Shown: piece after piece, positions 1 through 8,721 of the stretch | Numbering within the stretch: the first letter of the stretch is position 1 | Layout of the letters: each line of letters opens with the position of its first letter | Source of the DNA: RGIG6904 sp024680835 | GTDB taxonomy: Bacteria; Bacillota; Clostridia; Lachnospirales; Lachnospiraceae | NCBI GenBank assembly: GCA_024680835.1 | Contig: JAILBP010000287.1 | Span: 1-61,049, forward strand | Direction of reading: 5' to 3' | Length of the DNA: 61,049 nucleotides | Translations under genes and position numbers: made by a program | Notes under the pieces: model-generated | What the model was told of the DNA's origin: nothing | What the model saw: only the letters and a program-made list of their open reading frames with translations | Databases searched by the model: none

Positions 1-319
1 TGCTCATACTGCTGTCATATTCTATGATATCATCACCTGTAAGCGTGGCTAAGAGGCTTATCTCATCCTTTCCGAAACCGACCACAAGATATTTATCCAC
101 GCCGGCTCTTATAATGGCAATCGTCCTGTTATTGCCCAGACGGATGCTCTCCTTGATCTCCAGGTTCTGCCTGATCGTCCTGGTCTTTTCATATCCCGCG
201 ATCCATCTGGTGGTAAAATAACACAATACCAGCACAAATATAAAAATAACGGACACGGTTATGAATTCAAATATGCTGTTGTAGGCACTGCCTGTTAACA
301 AAATACTGTTCATTATCAT
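1..319 (-). CDS. fliO: FliO, flagellar biosynthetic protein (3' end outside window)
   Basis: Partial gene; only the first ~106 codons are inside the window and it runs off the left edge. The product begins with a short periplasmic stretch and one hydrophobic segment (about residues 15-32, rich in I/V/F/L). A basic juxtamembrane region (K-T-R-x-I-R-Q) and a beta-rich cytoplasmic part follow, with a segment reading ESIRLGNNRTIAIIRAG. That layout is typical of FliO/FliZ, a membrane protein that stabilises the FliP ring of the flagellar export gate. Its ATG overlaps the fliY stop codon (ATGA), so translation is probably coupled. Position after fliM-fliY is where fliO sits in Bacillus and clostridia. 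The assignment rests on topology and context more than on a unique motif. Confidence 0.8.
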   Translation of the reverse strand, partial: MIMNSILLTGSAYNSIFEFITVSVIFIFVLVLCYFTTRWIAGYEKTRTIRQNLEIKESIRLGNNRTIAIIRAGVDKYLVVGFGKDEISLLATLTGDDIIEYDSSMS

Positions 320-1527
320 TTTACGATCTCTGTGATACGTACACCGAAGCTTTCCTCAATGACCACAACCTCGCCCTTGGCGACATATTTACCGTTCACC
401 AGAATGTCGATAGGCTCACCGGCGATTTTATTAAGCTCCACAATGGTACCGGGTGTGAAATCCAGTATCTCCTGTATGGATTTGCTGGTCCTGCCCAATT
501 CCACGGTGACCTCCAGGGGAACATCCATGATGAGATCGATGTTTTCCTTTGCAAAGTTTGCGGCAAAATCACCGGTGAAGGGGGTAAACTGTGCCGGCTG
601 AACCTGTACGGGCTGACCGTACATTGAGGGATCCATCATCGTGGGAGCCGGATAAGGCTGTCCCTGATAAGGTCCTGCGGGATAAGGCCCTGCCTGATAC
701 ATCTGTCCCTGCTGAGGCGCTCCCATGGGATTACCCATGGGTGAAGCTGCCGGCGCGGGTTCCGGAGCAGGTGCCGGTGCACTGTCTCCGATACCTATCT
801 GTGCATCATTGGCATCTGCCTGCATATTCGAAGTCACGGCAGAACACATCTCTCTAACAAATGAATACGGATACAGCTGCATGATCTCTGAGTCCACAAG
901 ATCTCCTATCTCCATTCTGAATGAGATCTTAACGAACTTTCCTGATAAAAACTCGTCTATGGAACCCTCGTCGACTCCGTCCTGAAGGTCGATGAGATCC
1001 GCCACCGGCGGTGAAATATCGATGGTACGCGACAACATGCTGGAAAGAGATGTTGCGGAAGATCCCATCATCTGGTTCATAGCTTCCGAGATGGCCGAAA
1101 GATGAAGCTCTCCCAGCTCTCCGTCGGTATTTGTACCGTCACCGCCCATCATAAGATCCGTTATTATCTTAACATCATTCTCACGCAGCACCATGATGTT
1201 ACTACCGTTGAGTCCGACAGTATAAGCGATACGGATAAAAACGCAGGGTCTTTCGTACTGAGCTACGATATCATCCCATGTTGCATCGCTCACAACCGGC
1301 GTAGAGATGTTGACTTTTCTGTTGACAAGGGAAAAAAGCGTAGTCGCGGCAGTACCCATGGAGATATTCGAGATCTCTCCAATGGCATCTTTCTCATCGT
1401 CCCGCAATTTTTCATCCGGACCGGTCACGACAGACGAGGCAGATCCGGCAGCCGGAGAACCGCTGCTATTGCCGTTTCCCCCGCCATTCAGGAGTGCATT
1501 TATTTCTTCCTGAGATAAAACATCCAT
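316..1527 (-). CDS. fliY: FliY, flagellar motor switch phosphatase (CheC + FliN domains)
   Basis: A 403-aa switch protein of the Gram-positive type. The N-terminus (VLSQEEINALLNGG) matches the FliM/FliY peptide that binds phospho-CheY. Residues ~45-235 form a CheC-like domain with two apparent catalytic centres, each with the E-x2-N pattern (EISNISMG and EAMNQMMG) followed by a downstream proline; in known FliY these remove the phosphate from CheY-P. A Pro/Gln/Tyr/Met-rich linker (~245-315) leads to a C-terminal SpoA/FliN domain (~320-403, DVPLEVTVELGRTSKSIQEI), which builds the cytoplasmic C-ring. The gene starts 4 bp after the fliM stop and overlaps fliO. Function in motor switching and signal removal is inferred from the family. 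Confidence 0.95.
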   Translation of the reverse strand: MDVLSQEEINALLNGGGNGNSSGSPAAGSASSVVTGPDEKLRDDEKDAIGEISNISMGTAATTLFSLVNRKVNISTPVVSDATWDDIVAQYERPCVFIRIAYTVGLNGSNIMVLRENDVKIITDLMMGGDGTNTDGELGELHLSAISEAMNQMMGSSATSLSSMLSRTIDISPPVADLIDLQDGVDEGSIDEFLSGKFVKISFRMEIGDLVDSEIMQLYPYSFVREMCSAVTSNMQADANDAQIGIGDSAPAPAPEPAPAASPMGNPMGAPQQGQMYQAGPYPAGPYQGQPYPAPTMMDPSMYGQPVQVQPAQFTPFTGDFAANFAKENIDLIMDVPLEVTVELGRTSKSIQEILDFTPGTIVELNKIAGEPIDILVNGKYVAKGEVVVIEESFGVRITEIVK

Positions 1528-1531
1528 TTTT

Positions 1532-2512
1532 TCAATCCTCTTCTCTGATAATTGAAGTTATCCTGACGGCATAATCATCACCGACCGAACCGGGAAGTGC
1601 CGTGAATTTTCGAATGTCACTGACGTAGATATCAAGTTCCTCATCCACATGCTTGTCAAGCCTTATGATATCCCCCGGCGCAAGTCCCACAAAATCCGAA
1701 ACGGATATCTGAGTCTTTCCCAGCACGACCTTGATAGGCATCGGTGCTTTCTGGATGATACTCTCGATTACTTCGTTATATCTTTCTGAATCTTTTTCTT
1801 TTATGCTGGCGAACCAGTATCTGGTATTAAGCCTTTCGATGACCGACTCCAATGTCATAAAGGGAAGACATATGTTCATGAGTCCTTCCGATTCACCGAA
1901 TTTAATGTTCAAAGTCACGATAGCGATCATCTCGCCCGGTGATATGATCTGGGCAAACTGCGGATTTGTCTCGATCCTCTCGAGCCTCGGTGACAGCTCC
2001 GCAACATTCTCCCAGGGCTCCGGCAAAAGGTTAACGCAGATGTTTATTATCCTCTCCAGGATGATGAGCTCTATCTCCGAGAACTCCCTGGTCTTTTCAA
2101 GAGGAGTTCCGGCACCACCAAGCATTCTGTCCACAAACGCATATCCGATGGAAGTGGAAAGCTCCAGCAACACACTGCCGGGTATCGGATAAAAATCTAT
2201 GATCCCCAACAATACGGGATTGGCCAGAGAATTAGTAAATTCGAAATATGTAATTGCTTCAGAGTTCATGACCTCTATCTGAATGTTCTTCCTAAGGTAA
2301 ACAGGCAGGTTCGTAGACAACAGTCTCGCATAGTGTTCAAATATGATCTCTAAAGTCCTGAGATGCTCTTTGGAAAACTTGGAAGGTCTGGCAAAATCGT
2401 ATTCTTTTACCTGACGTTCCTTGGGTTCTATGAGATCGTCAGCGGTTACCTCACCGCTGGATAACTGTTGCAGAAGGCTGTCTATTTCACTTTGGGAAAG
2501 TACGTCACTCAT
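1532..2512 (-). CDS. fliM: FliM, flagellar motor switch protein
   Basis: A 326-aa protein of normal FliM length. The N-terminal peptide VLSQSEIDSLLQQL is the CheY-P docking motif. The middle part is the CheC-like fold without catalytic residues, including the well conserved region around GSVLLELSTSIGYAFVDRMLGG, which contacts FliG. The C-terminus (about 250-326) is the SpoA domain (KVVLGKTQISVSDFVGLAPGD) that packs against FliN/FliY. FliM sits in the C-ring and turns CheY-P binding into reversal of rotation. It lies between fliL (48 bp upstream) and fliY (4 bp downstream) in the same operon. Confidence 0.97.
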   Translation of the reverse strand: MSDVLSQSEIDSLLQQLSSGEVTADDLIEPKERQVKEYDFARPSKFSKEHLRTLEIIFEHYARLLSTNLPVYLRKNIQIEVMNSEAITYFEFTNSLANPVLLGIIDFYPIPGSVLLELSTSIGYAFVDRMLGGAGTPLEKTREFSEIELIILERIINICVNLLPEPWENVAELSPRLERIETNPQFAQIISPGEMIAIVTLNIKFGESEGLMNICLPFMTLESVIERLNTRYWFASIKEKDSERYNEVIESIIQKAPMPIKVVLGKTQISVSDFVGLAPGDIIRLDKHVDEELDIYVSDIRKFTALPGSVGDDYAVRITSIIREED

Positions 2513-2560
2513 CTTGCGACCTCCCCCATCGGTTTATTAAGGCAATTCCACTTCGAAAAA

Positions 2561-3070
2561 TTACTGGAATGTTGCCCCAAGGTTAACAGCTATTATAAAG
2601 TTTGAATCAAAAAGTCCCTGTATCCGCTCCAATGCCAATGCTTCCGGCTCGGAAACATCATTTTTGATCTCCTCATAGGTATATTTTGTGATAATGGAAC
2701 GTACCGTCTCGCGAATGAGTGTGACACGTTCTGCTACTAACGGCTGTAATGTTTCATAATCCGGGTTTGTCTTATCATAGGACAATGAAATGGTCACAAC
2801 AGCGTAATGCTCCTCACCGTTGGGTGAATCCGTCAGGTTGACAGTCATGGAATCCTCAAGATCATACACCTCTATATTCTCGATGCTGACAGAGGAAAGA
2901 TTTGCCGTACGACCACTGGCGATCTCAAGATTCAGCGCGGTACAGACCTCAGTTATAAGCTTATTGGCCTGTTTGGTCTGCGGTACCAGCGTCACCATTA
3001 TAATGGCGGAGATCACAATGTTTACAACCAGCAGTGCCAGAATCAGCACCGACATCAGATTTTTTTTCAT
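2561..3070 (-). CDS. fliL: FliL, flagellar basal body-associated protein
   Basis: A 169-aa protein with one membrane anchor near the N-terminus (about residues 7-28, LMSVLILALLVVNIVISAII) and an extracytoplasmic domain. The C-terminal half has the FliL pattern of a beta-rich stretch (YAVVTISLSYDK) and a helix with R-E-T-V-R-S-I-I. FliL encircles the stator units and supports torque or stator engagement in known systems. The gene starts 4 bp after motB ends and precedes fliM, the usual Firmicute order. The sequence is only moderately conserved, so the call relies on topology plus position. Confidence 0.88.
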   Translation of the reverse strand: MKKNLMSVLILALLVVNIVISAIIMVTLVPQTKQANKLITEVCTALNLEIASGRTANLSSVSIENIEVYDLEDSMTVNLTDSPNGEEHYAVVTISLSYDKTNPDYETLQPLVAERVTLIRETVRSIITKYTYEEIKNDVSEPEALALERIQGLFDSNFIIAVNLGATFQ

Positions 3071-3074
3071 CCTG

Positions 3075-4058
3075 TTATCCCTCCAGGTCTGAATTATAGG
3101 AATTGAATATCTTTATAACAACACGTCTGTTCAGGGCACGCCCTTCTGCAGAGTTATTATCCGCTATGGGAACGTAATCTCCCCTGCCGGAGGACTTGAT
3201 ATAAGCGTCATTGATGGTAGTGGTCTCCCTGAGATAATCGGCAACCGTAAGGGCTCTGTACATTGACAATACGTTATTGTCTTCGTACTGAGCCGAATGT
3301 ATCGGCACATTATCCGTGTGACCTTCAACCTCTATGATGTTAGCCTGGAAGTTCTCCAGTATGTAGGAAATGCGCTCCACTAAAGGCATTGCATCTTCCC
3401 TTATATCCCTCGCTCCCGAATCAAACAGGATCGCTCCGTTCAATGTCAGCAAAACATACTGGGCATTAAAATCGACTTCCACCTGATCCTGTATTCCGTA
3501 ATACGCAAGCTCTTTTGTGACTTTTTCCGCTATCTGTTCGGACTCAGACAATTCCTGAAGCTCAAAGGCTTCCGCAATGTCTTCCTCGCTCTGGGTATAT
3601 GAAGATTCCTCGCCGTCGGCTCCTCCGTTTCCGGCATTGCCGTCCTCACCTACGTCTCCCATATTGGTCGAATCCTCATCCGATGCGTTTGCATCTCCAG
3701 GAGTCTTCTCGGTGTTGTCCGTCTTTGCGTTATCTTTTGTGGTATCCTCGATGAAGCCTTCCGTGTCCGACTTACCTTTGCCCATGGAATTTGCATCAGG
3801 CATATACAGCGTATTATACTGTGCCAGCTGTGTAAGACCTGCGCCGATCTCGTCTCCGTCACCTATGGTGGAGGAACCGCCCTGCAAAACATTGAACTTT
3901 GAGTTCATGGATGCAATGATCAGCTCCATCTTGTACTCATCGATGGACGACATGGCGAACAGCAACACAAAGAAGCACAGCAGAAGATTCATAAGATCGG
4001 AGAAGGTGGATTGCCACGCCGGGGCTCCTTTCGGCGGATCATCCGGTTTCTTTGCCAT
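3075..4058 (-). CDS. motB: MotB, flagellar stator protein with OmpA-like domain
   Basis: A 327-aa stator subunit. The single membrane segment (about 19-37, FSDLMNLLLCFFVLLFAMS) contains the essential proton-binding aspartate (Asp21). A long acidic linker rich in Asp, Glu, Gly and Asn (about 85-170) separates it from a C-terminal OmpA/MotB peptidoglycan-binding domain with VEGHTDNVPI and the basic end RALNRRVVIKIF. MotB pairs with MotA to form the ion channel that drives rotation. The start codon overlaps the last base of motA (position 4058), so the two are translationally coupled. The low-complexity linker is longer than in Bacillus MotB. Whether protons or sodium are used cannot be decided from sequence here. 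Confidence 0.95.
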   Translation of the reverse strand: MAKKPDDPPKGAPAWQSTFSDLMNLLLCFFVLLFAMSSIDEYKMELIIASMNSKFNVLQGGSSTIGDGDEIGAGLTQLAQYNTLYMPDANSMGKGKSDTEGFIEDTTKDNAKTDNTEKTPGDANASDEDSTNMGDVGEDGNAGNGGADGEESSYTQSEEDIAEAFELQELSESEQIAEKVTKELAYYGIQDQVEVDFNAQYVLLTLNGAILFDSGARDIREDAMPLVERISYILENFQANIIEVEGHTDNVPIHSAQYEDNNVLSMYRALTVADYLRETTTINDAYIKSSGRGDYVPIADNNSAEGRALNRRVVIKIFNSYNSDLEG

Positions 4059-4855
4059 TACTCTTCACCTCCTCCGCCACCGCTTCCGATGCCTTCGCGC
4101 TCTGCGGGAGACATGAAGTTCTTAAGCTTTTCTTCGATGGTGTGTGGGTTCTCGCCTGCCTGTATCGACAGGAGACCCTCCACTATGATCTGTCTCATCA
4201 TGTATTCATTTTCATGATTGATCTTAAGCTTACCTGCTGTAGGATTGCAAAGCCAGTTAGCTATAACGGAACCGTACAGGGTTGTCAGGAGGGCAACTGC
4301 CATGTTAGGTCCGATGGTGGAGAAATCCTCCAGGTTCTTCAACATGTTAACCAGACCGATCAGGGTACCGATCATACCCCAGGTAGGACCAAGCTCTGCC
4401 CATTTCTCCCAGAATGCGATGAATTTTTTATGTCTGGCTTCCATGCAATCCATATCAACTTCAAGGATCTGTCTTACCAGCTCGGGCTCCGTACCGTCCA
4501 CTACCAGCATGAGACCCTTTTTGAGGAAGGGATCCTCCATATTGGATGCCGTCTCCTCCAGAGCCAGCAATCCCTCTTTTCTGGCCACATTGGAAAGATT
4601 TATGATATTGCTGATAAGCTCTGCGGCATTAAATCCGGGTTCATTGAAGGATTTACCTATGGATTTGAAGCCAGCGATAACATCAGGCATTTTATTGGCA
4701 GCAATAAGACCTGCAAGGGAGCCGCCGATGGTAATGATAACAGAAGGCACATCAACGAAGTTCGGCAATAATGAGAATCCTCCGTTACCGGAGACGATGC
4801 CGAATACGATCATGACAACGCCTAAGACTGTACCAATGAGAGTTGCTATATCCAA
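4058..4855 (-). CDS. motA: MotA, flagellar stator protein
   Basis: A 265-aa protein when started at the TTG at 4855, giving a product beginning MDIATLIGTVLGVVMIVFG. I chose this start because AAAGGAG lies 11 bp upstream; a GTG at 4867 is too close to that site, and the longer reading frame to 5023 has no family-like sequence. Four membrane segments are seen, with the large cytoplasmic loop between the second and third. The conserved proline-containing motif (LGPTWGMIGTLIGLVNML) and a charged loop that meets FliG are present. MotA and MotB form the stator. The gene stands first after a terminator, so motA-motB-fliL-fliM-fliY-fliO may have its own promoter. Confidence 0.93.
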   Translation of the reverse strand: MDIATLIGTVLGVVMIVFGIVSGNGGFSLLPNFVDVPSVIITIGGSLAGLIAANKMPDVIAGFKSIGKSFNEPGFNAAELISNIINLSNVARKEGLLALEETASNMEDPFLKKGLMLVVDGTEPELVRQILEVDMDCMEARHKKFIAFWEKWAELGPTWGMIGTLIGLVNMLKNLEDFSTIGPNMAVALLTTLYGSVIANWLCNPTAGKLKINHENEYMMRQIIVEGLLSIQAGENPHTIEEKLKNFMSPAEREGIGSGGGGGEE

Positions 4856-4948
4856 AACGTTCCACACTCCTTTATGAAAACACTTTTGACTGAAAAACGG
4901 CTTCAGGAAGTAACCTTGCTTGCACGCAAAGCACACTGAGCCCAGTCT

Positions 4949-4977
4949 CAGATATGAATAGTTTACTAAACTTGCAA
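4949..4977 (-). promoter_or_regulatory. Possible promoter for motA operon
   Basis: On the minus strand TTGCAA and TATCTG are separated by 17 bp, about 95 bp before the motA TTG start and downstream of the flgE terminator. The -10 match is poor, so this is a candidate only. A flagellar sigma factor promoter was not seen. Confidence 0.3.
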
Positions 4978-5011
4978 TGTTTTGTCTACTTATTTTATTT
5001 AAAAAGTGAAA

Positions 5012-5045
5012 AAACAGCCACAATTTTTAGCAATGTGGCTGTTAT
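5012..5045 (-). terminator. Rho-independent terminator after flgE
   Basis: Read on the minus strand, AACAGCCACA and TGTGGCTGTT form a perfect 10-bp stem with a loop of about 14 nt, followed directly by a run of T. It lies about 60 bp after the flgE stop and splits the flagellar region into an early hook-basal body part and a motA-started part. Confidence 0.8.
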
Positions 5046-5103
5046 GATAACACAATATATGGTGTAATGTATCAGAAAATATACAATTAGGATCCCTTCA
5101 CTA

Positions 5104-7413
5104 TTATCTCTTAAGACTTATGAGCTCTTCAAGCATTGAATCCGATGTGGTGATAACCCTGGAGTTTGCCTGGAAACCACGCTGTGTGGTGATCATGGAG
5201 GTAAACTCGCTGGCCAGATCAACGTTTGACATCTCAAGTTCGCCGGTACTGATAGATGAACCGTCTGCCGATATCTCCACGCCGATACCATCGAAGTCGC
5301 CGGAGTTAAGAGTTGTCTTGTAGCAGTTGTCTCCTGTCGCCTCAAGACCTGCGGCATTGGCAAACTGTGCAACCGCGATCTGTCCCAGCAATATGGTATT
5401 ACCGTTATCATAAGATCCGTAGATCTTGCCCGCAGTATCAACGGAAAGTCCGGTCAACGCTCCGAGTTTCTTTCCTTTTCCGTCTCCGTCGGCGTCACCG
5501 CCCGAGATCGCTGCGGTAGAAGAACCGTTGTTATTGTAATTGAGCAGATTTGAGAAATCCACCTCAACATTATTGAAGGCATCATACCCTGCAGCTGTCA
5601 GAGAAGAAAGATCCAAAGAAGCGCTCTTATTACCGGCATTTCCGATATAAGACAAAGTACCGGTAGTAGTATCAAACTTAAGAGAGTATCCGTCAGATCT
5701 CGGAGTCTCTATTCTCCAGCTGGAATTGAACATGGAGTACTTTACCAGGGCATCGGCCGGAAGTTCCTCTGTGAACAGGGGATCGGCTTCAGTCTCGTCA
5801 GCCAGTGTTGATCCGTTTACCTGCGTATAAGAGTAATCTCCCAATATCTTTTCAATACCGTAGGTGTAATACGGCACACCCGAATCATCCGCATAATCGG
5901 CATCTGTCAGATCAACAGTGGTATTGCTGCCGCCGACAGGCAGATACGAAGACGGAGTTGTTATCACAATATTTTCATTGGATGTAAGGTTCAGCGTACC
6001 TGAGCTGGGGAAATCCGGGAAATAATAGTACTCATTGTCATCGGAATCAAATCCCTCGTCCGCATCGGTAAGTCCCAATTCCTCTTTCAGTTTTGTAAGA
6101 GCCGCACCGGTAAAGCAATATCCCGTGTAGGTGCTGGTACCGTTTGTAGCAGTCACTTTTGAACCAAGCGCCAGAAAATCATTGACTGTAACTGTCTTTG
6201 TGAGACTGTATTTGTCCGTCTGTGTATCTGCGGGAGTGAATGTTCCGTCTTTTACGGTTCCTTCGGTTATCTCCCATCCGTTGGTATCGGAATACTTGCC
6301 CTGAGCTACCACGGTATCGTTTCCCTTGATCACATAAAATGAACCATAACCGCTGGACTCATCTGTCAATGCAGCCATTGCCTGATTTATCTCATTGTAG
6401 GGAGACTGGAGCCTTATCCTGTAACCGGCGGGGAGAGCTCCGCTGCCGGTGAGATTGAGCTGTTCGTTAACATCCTCGGCATCGAGATAATAAGTATACA
6501 GACGACCTGTCGTAGTATCGCTTGCCGTATCCGCGTTGTCTTTTGCAACTTTATTTACTACATCCTGAATGTTTGATTTGCTCTTTCCGGTGTTGAAGTT
6601 GTAATTGTCGGTGATGTCAATACCGCTGCCCTGAACCTCTGAACCGCCTGTGCTGAAAAGATCAGACAGTGACACATCCGAATTCAGGATGGACTTTCCT
6701 TCCGCATCCAGTATGTCGGTAAGGTTTACAGTATACTCACCGTTTGAAATATCCTCCGCCTTTATGGCAAAACGCGCAGTGTACGGATATCCCAGGCTGT
6801 CGTAGATCGTGAGATTCATGGAATAACCCGAATCAGACGACATTGTAGCCGAGTTATTGTCTATAACTCCCGTACACATTGCCTTGGTGGTAGTCTCCGG
6901 AGATGATGTCTGATTTTCCGCAGACATGATCTTAAGCGGGGAAACAGTATCTTTTCTGATGTTTCCCTCACCGTCAACCTGCCATCCCATCACTGTGTAT
7001 CCTGTGGATGTCATACATAAGTTTCCGGTACCGTCCACATAGAAAGAACCTGCTTTTGTGAAAACATTCTCCGAACCGTTGTATACTACGAAAAAGCTTG
7101 ATGATGAATTGTCTGTGATCTTTAAGTCAAATGCGTTACCTGTGGTCTCCGCAGCGCCTGCCTTTGTAATGGACGCAGCCGTAGATGCCATTGAAACACC
7201 AAGACCTATCTGCTTGGCGTTAATACCGCCTGTACCCGTGGATGCATTTGCACCCGATGCATTTGAAAGAGTCTGGTACATTATCGTAGAAAATGTAACA
7301 GAGCTGGATTTAAAAGCAACAGTATTGACGTTTGCTATGTTATTACCGATAACGTCCATCTTTGTCTGATGTGTCTTAAGACCAGCCACAGCAGAGTAGA
7401 GTGATCTCATCAT
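5104..7413 (-). CDS. flgE: FlgE, flagellar hook protein
   Basis: A 769-aa hook subunit, started at the first of two adjacent ATG codons (7413) because GGAGG lies 9 bp upstream. The N-terminus MMRSLYSAVAGLKTHQTKMD and the following NNIANVNT motif are the D0 rod/hook signature. The C-terminus (ASEFTSMITTQRGFQANSRV) is the matching coiled-coil D0 end. The roughly 600 residues between are rich in Thr, Ser, Asp and Gly. They form the surface-exposed, poorly conserved D1/D2 domains, much larger than in the short Bacillus hook protein. The gene closes the flgB-to-flgE operon and is followed by a terminator. FlgD (encoded upstream) acts as its assembly cap and FliK measures its length. Confidence 0.95.
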   Translation of the reverse strand: MMRSLYSAVAGLKTHQTKMDVIGNNIANVNTVAFKSSSVTFSTIMYQTLSNASGANASTGTGGINAKQIGLGVSMASTAASITKAGAAETTGNAFDLKITDNSSSSFFVVYNGSENVFTKAGSFYVDGTGNLCMTSTGYTVMGWQVDGEGNIRKDTVSPLKIMSAENQTSSPETTTKAMCTGVIDNNSATMSSDSGYSMNLTIYDSLGYPYTARFAIKAEDISNGEYTVNLTDILDAEGKSILNSDVSLSDLFSTGGSEVQGSGIDITDNYNFNTGKSKSNIQDVVNKVAKDNADTASDTTTGRLYTYYLDAEDVNEQLNLTGSGALPAGYRIRLQSPYNEINQAMAALTDESSGYGSFYVIKGNDTVVAQGKYSDTNGWEITEGTVKDGTFTPADTQTDKYSLTKTVTVNDFLALGSKVTATNGTSTYTGYCFTGAALTKLKEELGLTDADEGFDSDDNEYYYFPDFPSSGTLNLTSNENIVITTPSSYLPVGGSNTTVDLTDADYADDSGVPYYTYGIEKILGDYSYTQVNGSTLADETEADPLFTEELPADALVKYSMFNSSWRIETPRSDGYSLKFDTTTGTLSYIGNAGNKSASLDLSSLTAAGYDAFNNVEVDFSNLLNYNNNGSSTAAISGGDADGDGKGKKLGALTGLSVDTAGKIYGSYDNGNTILLGQIAVAQFANAAGLEATGDNCYKTTLNSGDFDGIGVEISADGSSISTGELEMSNVDLASEFTSMITTQRGFQANSRVITTSDSMLEELISLKR

Positions 7414-7489
7414 AATGTTTGTCCTCCTGTCAATCTTGGCGCGCCGCTTCGTCTGTCGTTCAGAAGCGTAAGCCCCCATCCAGGTCCGG

Positions 7490-7882
7490 CTATACTATAA
7501 CCGCGCCATCAATATTTGTAAAAACCGAAGTATCTTTTCTGTCCATGGCAGTTATCACCGTCTGATTGTCAGTGTTAACTATAAATGCCAAAGAATCCAT
7601 TAGAACCAGTGATTCCTGTATTCCCTTTTCCTTTGCGTTCCTGACACCCTCGTTGAGCCTTTGAGTCTGCTCCTCAGACAGATCGATCCCCCTGTCCGAT
7701 AACCTCAATGCCGCATGTTTGGAAAATCTGACTCCCTCTGCTTTATCCCGGATCCTCTCTCCCAAAAAATCGGAAAAGCTTTTCTCCGGTTGCAGAACCT
7801 CAGTCCTCTTATTTTTCCCGGTGTCAGGAAAACGGTTCATCACCTGCTCTATGGAAGTAAAACCGGATCTTATCTCGCTCAT
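7490..7882 (-). CDS. Flagellar operon protein (TIGR02530 family)
   Basis: A 130-aa protein matching in my recollection the family annotated only as 'flagellar operon protein' (TIGR02530), found between flgD and flgE in Firmicutes. Visible traits are a basic/aromatic middle with FSKHAALRLSDRGIDLSEEQ and a C-terminal half (ESLVLMDSLAFIVNTDNQTVITAMD) that looks beta-rich and is conserved in the family. No signal peptide or membrane segment. It sits exactly between flgD and flgE here too. The function is unknown; a role in hook assembly is inferred from position alone. Confidence 0.8.
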   Translation of the reverse strand: MSEIRSGFTSIEQVMNRFPDTGKNKRTEVLQPEKSFSDFLGERIRDKAEGVRFSKHAALRLSDRGIDLSEEQTQRLNEGVRNAKEKGIQESLVLMDSLAFIVNTDNQTVITAMDRKDTSVFTNIDGAVIV

Positions 7883-7918
7883 ATTGTTTACCTCCGATCA
7901 GATCATGCCCAAAAGATA

Positions 7919-8653
7919 TCAGATCTCCTGTGCCACTGCATCTGCGATAACCTCTTCAACCGGTTCGTAAGGCTCTTCCTCCTCCTCAGCCGGCTTCGAT
8001 GATGAAGCCACCATATCAGCCAGAGCCTGCAGTGCTTTGATCCTTGCTTCAAGCTCGGAAAGTTTTTCAAGCTGTTCGTCATCTATATACTGCTTGTCAT
8101 AGTCGCTCAGACCGTCGTAGAACTCTCTCACCTGCGAAACCGCGGTAGCATAAGACATATCTATGCTCTTTGCATTAGGCAGCATATCCAGCATCTTGCC
8201 GAAGTCCGAAGCATTGTTGTATGCCGACATATAATCGCTGTCCATGACCGAATAAAGATCGTCTAAATCGTACAGCGCACCGTTGATGGAGAGATAAACA
8301 TTTGATCCCTCTCTCTGAACATAGTCTACAGGTCCCGAGATGAAGTTTGTGTCTCCCGTTGTGGAACTGGTCACCTGCATTATGACTTCCTTGCCCACCA
8401 AAGCGTTGGCCTCGCTGCCCTCCATGGAGTGTACCATGTTCTCCGAAGCTTCAACCTGTGAAAATGTTGCCAGCTGGGCTACGTAGTCGGTGTTTGTGGA
8501 TGGTTCGAGCGGATCCTGATACTGCATTTCCGCTACCAGCAGGTTCAGGAAATCTTCTTTGTCAAGCTGATTTCCGGACTTTTCTTTCGTGGCTGATGTG
8601 GCATTCTGATTTTCTACCCACTTTCCATCCACGATAGACTGGATTAATGACAT
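7919..8653 (-). CDS. flgD: FlgD, hook assembly scaffolding protein
   Basis: A 244-aa FlgD. I use the ATG at 8653 (MSLIQSIVDGKW) because AAAGGAG is 7 bp upstream; an ATG two codons earlier overlaps the binding site. The hallmark N-terminal region is present: LDKEDFLNLLVAEMQYQDPLEP followed within a few residues by D-Y-V-A-Q-L-A-T-F-S-Q-V-E (written with dashes). The C-terminal part is charged, ends in an acidic stretch with several Glu, and lacks the long Ig/FnIII-like domain of enterobacterial FlgD. FlgD caps the growing hook and is exported by the flagellar type III system. It lies between fliK and the TIGR02530 gene. Confidence 0.93.
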   Translation of the reverse strand: MSLIQSIVDGKWVENQNATSATKEKSGNQLDKEDFLNLLVAEMQYQDPLEPSTNTDYVAQLATFSQVEASENMVHSMEGSEANALVGKEVIMQVTSSTTGDTNFISGPVDYVQREGSNVYLSINGALYDLDDLYSVMDSDYMSAYNNASDFGKMLDMLPNAKSIDMSYATAVSQVREFYDGLSDYDKQYIDDEQLEKLSELEARIKALQALADMVASSSKPAEEEEEPYEPVEEVIADAVAQEI

Positions 8654-8721
8654 AGGCATTCTCCTTTCTGAAAAAGATTAATAAATTCCAAAGATTCAGG
8701 GGCATAGGACCGTGGATGCGG

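Noticed and set aside
4052..4877. Long plus-strand open frames opposite motA
   Set aside because: They mirror conserved MotA codons, overlap each other in different frames and match no family.
4868..5023. N-terminal extension of MotA
   Set aside because: It would cross the promoter and terminator, and the sequence is unlike any MotA; a TTG with a good binding site explains the start.
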